The notes under the pieces: generated by a model
Told to the model about the DNA's origin: nothing
Database searches by the model: none
The model's input: only the letters and a program-made list of their open reading frames with translations
Shown: one piece after another, positions 1 to 8,236 of the stretch
Position numbering within the stretch: the first letter of the stretch is position 1
How the letters are laid out: the number at the start of each line of letters is the position of its first letter
Translations under genes and position numbers: made by a program
Source: DASQDN01 sp963825845
Lineage (GTDB): Bacteria > Acidobacteriota > Terriglobia > Bryobacterales > Bryobacteraceae
Assembly (NCBI GenBank): GCA_963825845.1
Contig: CAWGVL010000066.1
Coordinates: 86,780 to 150,779 of the forward strand
DNA: 64,000 nt
Direction: 5' to 3'

Positions 1-319
1 CACGGCCATGGGTCGGCATCATGATCAAGTCGACACGTTCACTCGTTGCATACCGATGTATGATCTGCGCTGGCTCACCCGGCTCCACGATTCGTCTCAC
101 TTTCAACCCGGCAAATAGATCCGCCTCAAAGTGCTCGAGCATATCTGTGAGCCGCTGCGTCTGCGGTTCCCAGACATAAGGTTCGACGGGATACAATTCC
201 GCGTGCACCAAAATGAGTTCTGCGCTGAAGAGTCGCACGTACGATGCAACATAGCCGGCCGCAATGCGGCACTCAGGAGAGAAATCGACAGGGAAGAGAA
301 TTTTCTTGAAATCGTTCAT
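1..319 (-). CDS. Universal stress protein (UspA family), C-terminus cut off by window edge
   Basis: The reading frame runs leftwards from an ATG at 317-319 and leaves the window without a stop, so only about 106 N-terminal residues are seen. It opens with FKKILFPVDFS, the typical first strand of the UspA nucleotide-binding fold, and the visible part ends with VDLIMMPTHGR, which matches the conserved strand just before the Gly-rich ATP loop (G-x2-G-x9-G). That loop itself lies outside the window. A GAGG sequence sits about six bases before the ATG. The family comprises cytoplasmic proteins induced by stress or energy limitation, and some members bind ATP. The gene diverges from the receiver-domain gene at 568, so the roughly 250 bases between them must hold both promoters. 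The family call is firm; the specific role is unknown. Confidence 0.85.
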   Translation of the reverse strand, partial: MNDFKKILFPVDFSPECRIAAGYVASYVRLFSAELILVHAELYPVEPYVWEPQTQRLTDMLEHFEADLFAGLKVRRIVEPGEPAQIIHRYATSERVDLIMMPTHGR

Positions 320-567
320 ATCGGCCTCGTTGGTCCGAATCAATGCACGATTTTGGCCACACTCGTGCAGCGCTATGAGCGCTCGAAAGCCGAATTCGTG
401 GTCCGTCCGATTGCAAAGCGCATGGATATTCTGTGTCACAGGGCGCAGTTTGCGCCATAGAACGCAGGGCAAACTTCATGAACACGTGCAGTCAGTCTCT
501 TTATCGCATTTGAAAGATTAATCTTTATGGCTACGCGCTTGCTTCCGGAGAAGAAGGGAGGTGAAGT

Positions 568-1008
568 ATGACTGGAAATCGGAATGTAGGGCGTCAAGTT
601 GACGAGGATGACCGAATTGTGATCCTTGCCGTTCTGACAGACTGGCAGGATACGGATCTCCAACGTGTCATTGCGCACACGCGATGGCAGTTGAAAGTTG
701 TGTACTCGGTGGCGGATGCCGTGGACGCCCTTGCCACGCTTCCAATTTCGGTGGTTCTTTGCGACCGTGAGCTCGATGACGGCGATTGGCTCGATCTCGT
801 GTGTGCAACGGACAACATGAATCCACGGCCGCCGACGATTGTGCTGTCCGCCAGCCGCGACGATCGACTTTGGGCAGATGTCTTGAATTGCGGCGGATAT
901 GATCTACTGATCCGGCCCTTGAATGCGCGCGAAGTTTACTCGCTGGTTCCGATGGCATGGAGAAGATGGCGCCGTGAAGCTACGGCCGAGCAAGAGCAGG
1001 ACGCATAG
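568..1008 (+). CDS. Stand-alone response-regulator receiver domain
   Basis: A 146-residue protein consisting of one CheY-like receiver fold and no output domain. The phospho-acceptor region reads VVLCDREL, with the Asp at the end of strand 3, and the T/S switch strand reads TIVLSAS. The conserved Lys of the usual K-P pair is replaced by Arg (LIRPL), so phosphorylation chemistry may be altered. The first acidic pair is also poorly preserved (ILAVLTDWQD), which suggests a degenerate receiver. A very strong ribosome-binding site, GGGAGGTGA, lies at 556-564, four bases before the ATG, and fixes the start. It lies 172 bases upstream of the cytochrome block in the same direction and could serve as a regulator or adaptor for it, but that is only positional inference. 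Confidence 0.75.
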   Translation: MTGNRNVGRQVDEDDRIVILAVLTDWQDTDLQRVIAHTRWQLKVVYSVADAVDALATLPISVVLCDRELDDGDWLDLVCATDNMNPRPPTIVLSASRDDRLWADVLNCGGYDLLIRPLNAREVYSLVPMAWRRWRREATAEQEQDA

Positions 1009-1180
1009 CCAACACAAATCGATGGTAATGGCGTGAGAGATATTGAATGCACAGACCTAAATACTGTGCGGCCGATCCGGTTTATCAATCGCGCGTTTAG
1101 TTCGGATCAATACGGCTCATTGGATTGGCTGCGTCGGATTCTGATGGTAGCGACGCGAAATCTGTGGTACACCGTATTAG

Positions 1181-2614
1181 ATGACCGCGAACGGCTTGAA
1201 CGGTTTTCTCGCGATAGTCACAGGACATTGGCTTAGTTCACTCGGCGCCGGGCTTGTAACAACCTCGGCCATTTGCTGGGTGCTTGCGCTACCTAGCCAG
1301 ATGCGCGGCCACGTTTCCAATCCTTACATTGGCATTCTTCTCTTTGTGATCCTTCCGATCGCTTTCATTGGCGGTCTTTTGCTAATCCCATTGGGTGTCT
1401 ATCTCTCTCGCAGGAGAGTGCGAAAAGGGCTCGCCGCTATAAATATGGACCGGGCCACAATGATGAGACGGTTAGCGATTCTTATCGCGATAACGACTCT
1501 CTTCAACATTGTCATCGCATCGCAACTTACGTATCGCGCCGTGGAACATATGGAAACCGTGCAGTTTTGTGGACAAACCTGTCACGTCATGACGCCGGAG
1601 TTCACCGCGTATCAGAATGCAGTACATTCGCGAGTGCTATGTGTGGAGTGCCACGTTGCGCCCGGCGCCTCAGGCTGGGTTGCAAGCAAGGTGTCGGGAA
1701 CTCGCCAGCTTATCGGTGTAGTCGCCGGAAACTACCCTCGCCCTGTCCCTCCCGCTGTCGCGTCGGGGCGCCTGGTACCCTCAACGCAGACATGTGAGCA
1801 ATGCCATTGGCCGCAGATCGGTCCGACAGTCAAGCTCAAGGTCATTCCAAGTTATAAAGATGACGAGCAGAACACTGCGACACAAACCGTGTTATTGATG
1901 GCAGCCTCAGCCGCTGGATCTGGTATTCATGGCTCTCATTTCGGCCCGGGTGTCCGTATACGATATGCCTCGGCCGACCCTAAGCGAGAATCGCTACCCT
2001 GGGTTCAATACTCGAATCAAAACACCGGCGAAACGCGAACCTACGTTAGCGGCGATGCAAAGCCTGATGATCTGGCGAAGCTTCCTCAATATGAGATGCA
2101 GTGCGTCGATTGCCACAACCGGGCAGCCCATGCGTTCGAGTTGCCAGATCGCGCAGTGAATCGCCAAATGGCGCAAGGGCGCATCTCTCCGACTCTTCCG
2201 TTTGTCAAGAAGAAGAGCCTTGAACTTTTGAATGCCGAATACCCGAGCCGGGACGAAGGCACACGGCGAGTGGCGGAGGGGTTGCGCGACTATTATCGTG
2301 AAAGTCATAGGGAGGTGTTCTCCAAACGAACAAACGATATTGATCGCGCCGCCGAGGCACTGTCGGCTGTCTACGCCAGAAACGTTTTTCCCGACATGAA
2401 AGTCTCGTGGGGCGCATACCCGAACAATTTGGGCCACACCGATTTTCCGGGTTGCTTCCGCTGTCACGATGATGGACATGTAACTGCAGATAAGAAGGCG
2501 ATCACCCAGGATTGTGCATCATGTCACGAGATGCTGGCTGTCGACGAAGCGGATCCAGAAGTGCTGAAGACGCTGAAGTTGTCGGATCGTATCGGTCAGC
2601 TGCAACGACGATAG
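1181..2614 (+). CDS. Hexahaem NapC/NirT-like membrane cytochrome c (CymA-type quinol dehydrogenase candidate)
   Basis: 477 residues. Three hydrophobic segments lie at about residues 10-37, 46-72 and 90-110, followed by a periplasmic part with six haem-binding motifs: CGQTCH (about 129), CVECH (154), CEQCH (205), CVDCH (308), CFRCH (426) and CASCH (446). The first motif is CX3CH followed by V-M, resembling the Met-ligated first haem of NrfH/NapC proteins but with one extra residue between the cysteines. The stretch HSRVLCVECH is typical of the NapC/NirT domain. Proteins of this family take electrons from membrane quinols and pass them to periplasmic cytochromes. An in-frame TAG directly before the ATG (1178-1180) forces the start to be at or after 1181; the ribosome-binding site is weak. 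It heads the electron-transfer block that continues to 8215. Confidence 0.85.
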   Translation: MTANGLNGFLAIVTGHWLSSLGAGLVTTSAICWVLALPSQMRGHVSNPYIGILLFVILPIAFIGGLLLIPLGVYLSRRRVRKGLAAINMDRATMMRRLAILIAITTLFNIVIASQLTYRAVEHMETVQFCGQTCHVMTPEFTAYQNAVHSRVLCVECHVAPGASGWVASKVSGTRQLIGVVAGNYPRPVPPAVASGRLVPSTQTCEQCHWPQIGPTVKLKVIPSYKDDEQNTATQTVLLMAASAAGSGIHGSHFGPGVRIRYASADPKRESLPWVQYSNQNTGETRTYVSGDAKPDDLAKLPQYEMQCVDCHNRAAHAFELPDRAVNRQMAQGRISPTLPFVKKKSLELLNAEYPSRDEGTRRVAEGLRDYYRESHREVFSKRTNDIDRAAEALSAVYARNVFPDMKVSWGAYPNNLGHTDFPGCFRCHDDGHVTADKKAITQDCASCHEMLAVDEADPEVLKTLKLSDRIGQLQRR

Positions 2615-2644
2615 AAGGATCATGAATACTTGAAAGAGGAAACA

Positions 2645-2965
2645 ATGAAAAGACTGAATGGACTATTTATCGCGCTGACAATTACCGCGGCGGGCGCTTT
2701 TGGCGCCGACGCACAGGCTGGAAAAGCAGCCTACGATCGAGCCTGCAAGTCTTGTCATGGCGCAACTGGCGCCCCTAACGCTGCAATTGCAAAGTCCATG
2801 AAGGTGGAAATGCGCGACCTCGGATCCAATGAGGTGCAGTCGCAAAGCGATGCGGAGCTCAAGGCTGTTATTACAGACGGCAAAGGCAAAATGAAGCCGA
2901 TAAAAACAGTCACTGGCGCTGACGTTGATAATGTCGTCGCCTTTATGCGTACTCTTAAGAAATAA
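2645..2965 (+). CDS. Small periplasmic monohaem cytochrome c
   Basis: 106 residues from the chosen ATG at 2645, which follows an AGAGGAAA ribosome-binding site; a start five codons earlier (2630) is possible but less convincing. The N-terminus is a Sec signal peptide (MKRLNGLFIALT...GAFGADA). One haem site, CKSCH, follows, and the KMKPI near the C-terminus likely supplies the axial Met. Size and pattern fit class I cytochrome c (cytochrome_CBB3/C-type domain). It lies 30 bases after the hexahaem protein and 39 bases before the OmcA/MtrC-like gene, so it is probably the soluble periplasmic carrier between inner-membrane and outer-membrane cytochromes. That placement is inferred from gene order. 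Confidence 0.85.
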   Translation: MKRLNGLFIALTITAAGAFGADAQAGKAAYDRACKSCHGATGAPNAAIAKSMKVEMRDLGSNEVQSQSDAELKAVITDGKGKMKPIKTVTGADVDNVVAFMRTLKK

Positions 2966-3004
2966 CATCCAACAATTAGCGACCGATCAAAGGCAGGCTC
3001 TCAA

Positions 3005-5128
3005 ATGAGACACTCGCTGTGTGTTTTTCGGCGATATCGTTCCCGATTTGTGCTGGTAACACTGGCGGCAGCGGCCGTTCTGGCGAGTGCAGGAGACAAG
3101 CCGGTGTTCCGCAGTAACGAGAAGGCAGCGTTCGCCGACGAGCGGACCGTAAATTTCGTGCGACCTGGCTTGGCCGTGCGCATCAATTCAGCGGAAATGA
3201 GCGCGGATGGGGTGATTAATACGGTATTCACAATAACCGATCCTCGTGGAATGCCTCTCGACCGCGAAGGAATGACCACGCCCGGGGCAATCGCTCTCAG
3301 CTTTGTCGCTGCGCGTATACCGCAGGGGCAGCAGCAGTACGTTGCGTACACAACGCGTAACGCCACCGGCGCGGTGAGTGGGACAGTCACACAGGCTGCG
3401 GCAGATACCGGCGGTACATACACAAAGCTTGCCGACGGTCAGTATCGGTACGTGTTCGGCACAAAGGCTCCCTCGGGGTTTGACCGTTCCGCTACGCACA
3501 CGATCGGTATCTACGGATCCCGCGATCTCCAGGAGTTCGATCTGGGAACCAATTATGTCAGTGCCACATTCAACTTTGTCCCCTCCGGCGGACAGGTCAC
3601 GGTCGTGCGCGACCTGATTCGATCCCAGAGCTGCAATAAATGTCACGATGAGCTATCCGCACATGGCGGGTCGCGTCGCGGCGTGGAGATGTGCGTCCTC
3701 TGCCATACTCCGCAAACTACAGACCCGGATACCGGGAACACAGTGGATTTCCCGACCATGATCCATAAGATTCACGCAGGGAGCGCATTGCCCAGCGTGC
3801 AGGCAGGTCATCCCTATCGGATCATCGGGTTCGGAGGGTCTGTCCTCGATTGGTCGAGTGTTGTCTTCCCATCGAACATCCAGCGGTGCGAATCCTGTCA
3901 CGAGCAGAACTCTGGGGCAACGCAGGCGACGGCCCACCTAACAAGGCCTACGCGGTCGTCCTGCGGCTCTTGTCATGATAACGTCAATTTCGCAACCGGG
4001 GAAAATCACGCTGGAGGGCCGCAGGTCAGTGACAATCAGTGCGCGACCTGCCACATCCCGCAAGGTGAACTCGAATTCGACGCATCCATTCGTGGTGCGC
4101 ACGTTGTTCCTCAGGACTCGGTTTCACTCAGCGGACTTGTGCTGGAGTTGGTCCGCGTGGAAGATGCGTCTCCGGGAAAGAGGCCGATTCTGACCTTTAC
4201 CGTCAAGGACAAGGCCGGAGCGGGTGTCGCGACGAGCCAGTTGAACAACCTCTCTCTGGTCCTCGCCGGACCTACGGACGACTACGGATATACCAGCTTC
4301 GGTTCAGACGTGACTACACCGGGGTACGTATCTGAGGATGCCAGACAGGCCACCTGCACGCCGGAAGGCTCCTGCACCTACACCTTCCGTCACGCTATCC
4401 CAGATAACGCCCGAGGTTCTTTCTCCGTAGGCATCGAGGGAAGACGGACTGAGACGCTGCTGGCCGGCACAACAAGTTCCCAGAGCGTTCAGTATGGGGC
4501 GCAGAACAAAGTGATGCATTTCACCATAGACGGGAGCCCGGTGCAGCCGCGAAGAGCCGTTGTCGCTACGGCGCAGTGCAACCAGTGCCACACGAAACTA
4601 ACGGCGCATGGGGAGAATCGGAATGAGGTTGCCATGTGTATCCTTTGCCATAACCCTTCGCTGACGGATGTCGCGAGAAGGCCCATGGCGACGGTGCCTG
4701 AGGAGCGCGATAAGCCTCCGCAAGGGGTCAACTTCAATCTCCTGATTCACCGTATCCATAGCGGTGAGAATCTCCATGAAGCGGGACGAGCCTATTCCGT
4801 CGTTGGATTCGGTGGGACCGTTCACGACTTCACGGAAGTTCGCTATCCCGCGATGACTCCCACCGGTTCACCCGGCGACCGTCGAAACTGCGCGATGTGC
4901 CACGTGAATGGTTCCGAGCAGATACTGACGGGGTTGAGAAATGATGTCGTCGATCCGCAAGGACCGATCAATCCCGTGAAGCCCATAACATCGGCGTGTA
5001 CCGGCTGTCATGTAAGCACGTCGACCGCGTCGCATGCCCTGGTGAACACAAGCGTCCTGGGCGAGAGTTGTGAGACTTGCCACGGCCCGAACTCTCAGTT
5101 CTCGGTCGCTAAGTCGCATGCACGATAA
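3005..5128 (+). CDS. OmcA/MtrC-family decahaem c-type cytochrome, outer-surface electron-transfer candidate
   Basis: 707 residues with ten CXXCH motifs in two pentahaem clusters: CNKCH, CVLCH, CESCH, CGSCH and CATCH at about residues 209-350, and CNQCH, CILCH, CAMCH, CTGCH and CETCH at about 524-694. Each cluster is preceded by a haem-free, beta-rich region. This alternating beta/pentahaem/beta/pentahaem order is the known architecture of MtrC, OmcA and relatives, which display haems on the cell surface and reduce metal oxides, humics or other extracellular acceptors. The signal peptide (about residues 1-30) ends in LASAG and has no lipobox cysteine, unlike Shewanella MtrC, so anchoring must differ. 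The last 11 bases overlap the MtrA-like gene, implying translational coupling. Confidence 0.9.
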   Translation: MRHSLCVFRRYRSRFVLVTLAAAAVLASAGDKPVFRSNEKAAFADERTVNFVRPGLAVRINSAEMSADGVINTVFTITDPRGMPLDREGMTTPGAIALSFVAARIPQGQQQYVAYTTRNATGAVSGTVTQAAADTGGTYTKLADGQYRYVFGTKAPSGFDRSATHTIGIYGSRDLQEFDLGTNYVSATFNFVPSGGQVTVVRDLIRSQSCNKCHDELSAHGGSRRGVEMCVLCHTPQTTDPDTGNTVDFPTMIHKIHAGSALPSVQAGHPYRIIGFGGSVLDWSSVVFPSNIQRCESCHEQNSGATQATAHLTRPTRSSCGSCHDNVNFATGENHAGGPQVSDNQCATCHIPQGELEFDASIRGAHVVPQDSVSLSGLVLELVRVEDASPGKRPILTFTVKDKAGAGVATSQLNNLSLVLAGPTDDYGYTSFGSDVTTPGYVSEDARQATCTPEGSCTYTFRHAIPDNARGSFSVGIEGRRTETLLAGTTSSQSVQYGAQNKVMHFTIDGSPVQPRRAVVATAQCNQCHTKLTAHGENRNEVAMCILCHNPSLTDVARRPMATVPEERDKPPQGVNFNLLIHRIHSGENLHEAGRAYSVVGFGGTVHDFTEVRYPAMTPTGSPGDRRNCAMCHVNGSEQILTGLRNDVVDPQGPINPVKPITSACTGCHVSTSTASHALVNTSVLGESCETCHGPNSQFSVAKSHAR

Positions 5129-6092
5129 GCCCAAAGGATGGTTGCTGGCCCTAACGCTATGCTGCGTAGTTACCGCATTTGTGTATGGCCAACAGCCATC
5201 CGCTCAGCCCGCGAAGGAGGCTCCGGCGGCTGCCGCGGAGCCGGTTGCTGCTGCTGAATATATTGGATCGGAAACTTGCCAGGCGTGCCATGAGGAGATC
5301 GCAACAGCCTTCGGTAAGAATCCGCATCACGCAATTGAAACGGCGAAGAAGTACGGCCGCATCGGGCAGGGATGCGAATCCTGTCATGGACCCGGTAGTA
5401 AACATGCCGAATCGGTCTCGCCCGAAGATATCCGCAATCCGGCGAAGCTTCAGCCAAGCCAGAGCGATCAGACTTGTTTTGCGTGCCATCGAAATCAGCG
5501 GACTCACTCAGGTCGAGTCAGCACGGGACACGCGAAAGGTCAAGTGACATGCAGTCAATGCCACAGTATTCATAAGACCCCTACTGAGCTAGTCGCGCGA
5601 AAGCCGGTCGACGTGAATCAGCAATGTTCGAATTGTCACACGGATTCCGCCGCTCAGTTCAACAGACCGCATGCCCACCGCCTTCCTCAGGGGGCGATGT
5701 CGTGTGTCGACTGCCACAACCCGCACAGCTCCCTCGTGACAGCGCGTCAGTCGCGAGGCGTCGCCGTCAATGAGCCTGGTTGTCTTAGATGTCACGGCGA
5801 CAAGCGTGGCCCGTTTACATATGAGCATGCTCCAATGCGTCTGGACAGTTGTACCGCTTGTCATGAACCTCACGGATCAGCCAATCCGCGCATGCTCACC
5901 CGGCACGAAGTTCGTTACGTGTGTCTCGAATGCCACGCCAACATCGGTACGAGCAACACCAGCGGTTCCGGTAACGTGCTCGGCGGTGTTCCGCCATCGT
6001 TCCACGATCTGCGCTCGCAGCGGTTTCGGAACTGTACGATCTGTCATCAGAAGGTACACGGAAGTCACGTGGATCGGAATCTACTCCGATGA
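5118..6092 (+). CDS. MtrA/DmsE-family periplasmic decahaem cytochrome c
   Basis: 324 residues from the ATG at 5118, which overlaps the preceding gene by 11 bases. An earlier in-frame ATG at 5070 would only add residues ahead of the evident signal peptide (GWLLALTLCCVVTAFVYG). After an Ala/Pro-rich linker come ten haem motifs: CQACH, CESCH, CFACH, CSQCH, CSNCH, CVDCH, CLRCH, CTACH, CLECH and CTICH. Length and haem count match MtrA, PioA and DmsE, which sit inside an outer-membrane beta-barrel and form the haem wire across that membrane. The neighbouring MtrC-like and MtrB-like genes supply the expected partners. The stop overlaps the ATG of the porin gene by four bases (ATGA). Haem count is read directly; the function comes from the family. 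Confidence 0.92.
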   Translation: MHDKPKGWLLALTLCCVVTAFVYGQQPSAQPAKEAPAAAAEPVAAAEYIGSETCQACHEEIATAFGKNPHHAIETAKKYGRIGQGCESCHGPGSKHAESVSPEDIRNPAKLQPSQSDQTCFACHRNQRTHSGRVSTGHAKGQVTCSQCHSIHKTPTELVARKPVDVNQQCSNCHTDSAAQFNRPHAHRLPQGAMSCVDCHNPHSSLVTARQSRGVAVNEPGCLRCHGDKRGPFTYEHAPMRLDSCTACHEPHGSANPRMLTRHEVRYVCLECHANIGTSNTSGSGNVLGGVPPSFHDLRSQRFRNCTICHQKVHGSHVDRNLLR

Positions 6093-8215
6093 AAGCCCTC
6101 CTCGCAGTCATTACCATGGCGGTATCCTGCTGGGCGCAGGAAGCGGCGCCACCTAAGGAGGCGCCGGCCCCGGCCAAGCAGACGCCGGCACCGGCTAAGG
6201 AGACACCGGCACCGGCTAAGGAGACACCGGCACCGGCTAAGGAGACACCGGCACCGGCTAAGGAGACACCGGCACCGGCTAAGGAGACACCGGCACCGGC
6301 TAAGGAGACACCGGCTCCGGCTAAGGAGACACCAGCTCCGGCTAAGGAAACGCCGGCTCCGGCTAAGGAAACTCCAGCGGCGTCGCCCGCGCCCTCTGAC
6401 GAACAATTGTTCACAGGCTCGACGGAACTCGGCTATCGGTGGCGAACCGGAGTTGGAGGCAGTCTTGACTCGTATCGCAGTGTGGTGGATCTAGGGTCCG
6501 GTCCGAAGCTATTCGGAACCGATTTTACGCTGCTCGACCCTGGCAAGCATCTTTTCGATCGTGTCGATGTCCGGGCACAGAACTGGGGGGATGACCCGTA
6601 CTCGACGGCCCACGTCAACGCGCGAAAAGCCGGCTGGTACGACTTCTCGGCTGATTATCGCAATATGGCATACTTCAACGCTCTGCCGTCGTTTGCCAAC
6701 CCCATGCTCACGGGCGGAGTATCGTTTAATGAGCGATCGTTCGATATCCGCCGCCGATTCACGGTCCTCCAATTGGATCTGAAACCGAACTCCATCGTCA
6801 CCCCGTTCTTGGCATTCGAACGGAGTTCCGGCTATGGCCGTGGTGTCACGACGTTTGTATCGGACGCCAACGAATATCCGGTTCCGACGCGCATCCGCGA
6901 TTCGAACGACTTATATCGCGGAGGTGCGAGGATCGAATTCTCCAACTTTCATGCGACGGCCGAGGTTGGCGGGACAACATTCAAGGACGATCAGCAGGTA
7001 TTCGAGGCGTCGAGTGGGAATCCGGGCAATCGTCAGACGCCGTATCTCGGGCAGCAACTCTTTCTGACCAATCTGCAGCAGTCTTACGGTGTGCGGGGGA
7101 GCGGGATTTTCACCAAGTTATCTGTCGCCGCGAGCCCGTTTTCATGGCTCGATCTTCATGGCTACTTTATACATAGTCGTCCTGAGACGGATACCAACTA
7201 TCAGCAATACAATACCGGGAACTTTGCGATTTCGAGCACGGCCATGTTCGTTACGACACAGCAGTTTGCGCTCGCGTCAAGCGCGCGGATGCCGCACACA
7301 GCCGGCAGTGCGGGGCTCGAGGTCCGTCCATGGCGGCGGACGCGTGTGCTGGCGGCATGGCTGACAGACCGCCTTGAAAATACCGGAACAGCGAACTTCA
7401 ACGCCTTCTTGCGAAACGAATACAACCAGGCCGATATTGACGTGATCGTCGATGCGACCAAACAGCTTACCCTTCGCGCGGGTTATCGATACGTTTGGGG
7501 AGACGCGCAAAACGTCGTCAGGCCCCAGGCCGGGCTGCAGGGGCTCGAGTCAGCGGCGCTTCGCCGGAACATCGGGAAGGGGGGATTTACCTACCGCCCT
7601 GCATCGCGAATCTCAATCAATACCGATGTCGAGGCGGCAACGAGCGGCCGCATATATTTTCGTACGAGTCTCAATGATTACCAGCGCGCCAGCATCCGAG
7701 CCCGCCTGCAGGCGACCAATACCTTGGCCGTAACCGCTGGATTCAAGCTTCTAAACAACCAGAATCCAGCGCCTGGTATCGAATATGACTTCCAGTCCCG
7801 GAGCACGTTCGCATCGTTCACCTGGACGCCGGACGCAGGCAAGCGCATTCTGATCCAAGGGGGTTACTCACGGGATACACTTCGTTCGGATACGACATAC
7901 CTCGCCCCTCAATCCTTTGAGCGTGAGCGATCCTTCTACCGCGATAACGCCCACAGTATTGACGGACACGTCGATTTCGCTCTTCCGCAATACGCCGGTC
8001 TGACGCCACGGCTCTCCGTTGGCGGGGCGTTCTTTTTCTCATCCGGGAGTCGCCCGACGCAGTACTATCAACCAGTGGGAAACGCAACAATACCTCTAAC
8101 AGCGACTGTGGCGTGGACCTCGGAATGGCGATACTACGGCTATGGCGAAAGCTTCTACGGATTTGAAGGTTTCCGCACGCATCTGATCACGACGGGGATT
8201 CGCATAAGCCACTAA
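6089..8215 (+). CDS. MtrB/PioB-family outer-membrane beta-barrel of a decahaem electron conduit
   Basis: 708 residues. A signal peptide (MKALLAVITMAVSCWAQ) is followed by a low-complexity segment of nine TPAPAKE heptads (see the repeat at 6182-6370), then about 600 residues of alternating beta strands opening with ELGYRWRTGVGGSLDSYRSV, typical of the MtrB/PioB barrel family. The protein ends RISH rather than in an aromatic residue. MtrB-type barrels sheath the MtrA haem protein and dock the surface cytochrome. The N-terminal CXXC pair known from Shewanella MtrB is not present. The Pro/Ala/Lys/Glu-rich extension is extra compared with the barrel proper and would lie in the periplasm, perhaps as a peptidoglycan- or cytochrome-contacting tether (inference). 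It overlaps the upstream gene by four bases and is the last member of the block. Confidence 0.88.
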   Translation: MKALLAVITMAVSCWAQEAAPPKEAPAPAKQTPAPAKETPAPAKETPAPAKETPAPAKETPAPAKETPAPAKETPAPAKETPAPAKETPAPAKETPAASPAPSDEQLFTGSTELGYRWRTGVGGSLDSYRSVVDLGSGPKLFGTDFTLLDPGKHLFDRVDVRAQNWGDDPYSTAHVNARKAGWYDFSADYRNMAYFNALPSFANPMLTGGVSFNERSFDIRRRFTVLQLDLKPNSIVTPFLAFERSSGYGRGVTTFVSDANEYPVPTRIRDSNDLYRGGARIEFSNFHATAEVGGTTFKDDQQVFEASSGNPGNRQTPYLGQQLFLTNLQQSYGVRGSGIFTKLSVAASPFSWLDLHGYFIHSRPETDTNYQQYNTGNFAISSTAMFVTTQQFALASSARMPHTAGSAGLEVRPWRRTRVLAAWLTDRLENTGTANFNAFLRNEYNQADIDVIVDATKQLTLRAGYRYVWGDAQNVVRPQAGLQGLESAALRRNIGKGGFTYRPASRISINTDVEAATSGRIYFRTSLNDYQRASIRARLQATNTLAVTAGFKLLNNQNPAPGIEYDFQSRSTFASFTWTPDAGKRILIQGGYSRDTLRSDTTYLAPQSFERERSFYRDNAHSIDGHVDFALPQYAGLTPRLSVGGAFFFSSGSRPTQYYQPVGNATIPLTATVAWTSEWRYYGYGESFYGFEGFRTHLITTGIRISH
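6182..6370 (+). repeat. In-frame 21-bp tandem repeat, nine copies (TPAPAKE heptads)
   Basis: Nine consecutive 21-base units encode TPAPAKE within the N-terminal region of the MtrB-like porin, preceded by one diverged unit ending PAPAKQ. The middle copies (about 6200-6310) are identical to each other, while the last three differ at a few third positions (gct for gca, gaa for gag). This is the pattern of recent expansion by slippage or unequal recombination. Copy number changes would keep the reading frame because the unit is a multiple of three. The complementary strand is also open through the repeat, giving spurious long reading frames that should not be annotated. Confidence 0.95.
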
Positions 8216-8236
8216 GGTTTCATACAATACATAGCT

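Noticed and set aside
131..460. A 109-residue plus-strand frame near the left edge
   Set aside because: The opposite strand carries a clear UspA-family sequence across the same bases; this frame is its shadow.
1033..1236. A 67-residue frame ahead of the NapC-like gene
   Set aside because: No ribosome-binding site, no family features, and it overlaps the cytochrome gene by 56 bases in another frame.
6182..6370. The repeat as a possible CRISPR array
   Set aside because: Units are directly adjacent with no spacers and lie in frame inside a gene.
5896..6414. Minus-strand frames rich in AGAGVSL repeats, and a second one at 6065-6406 rich in Arg/Cys/Leu
   Set aside because: Both are produced by the 21-base tandem repeat of the porin gene read backwards; they have no start signals.
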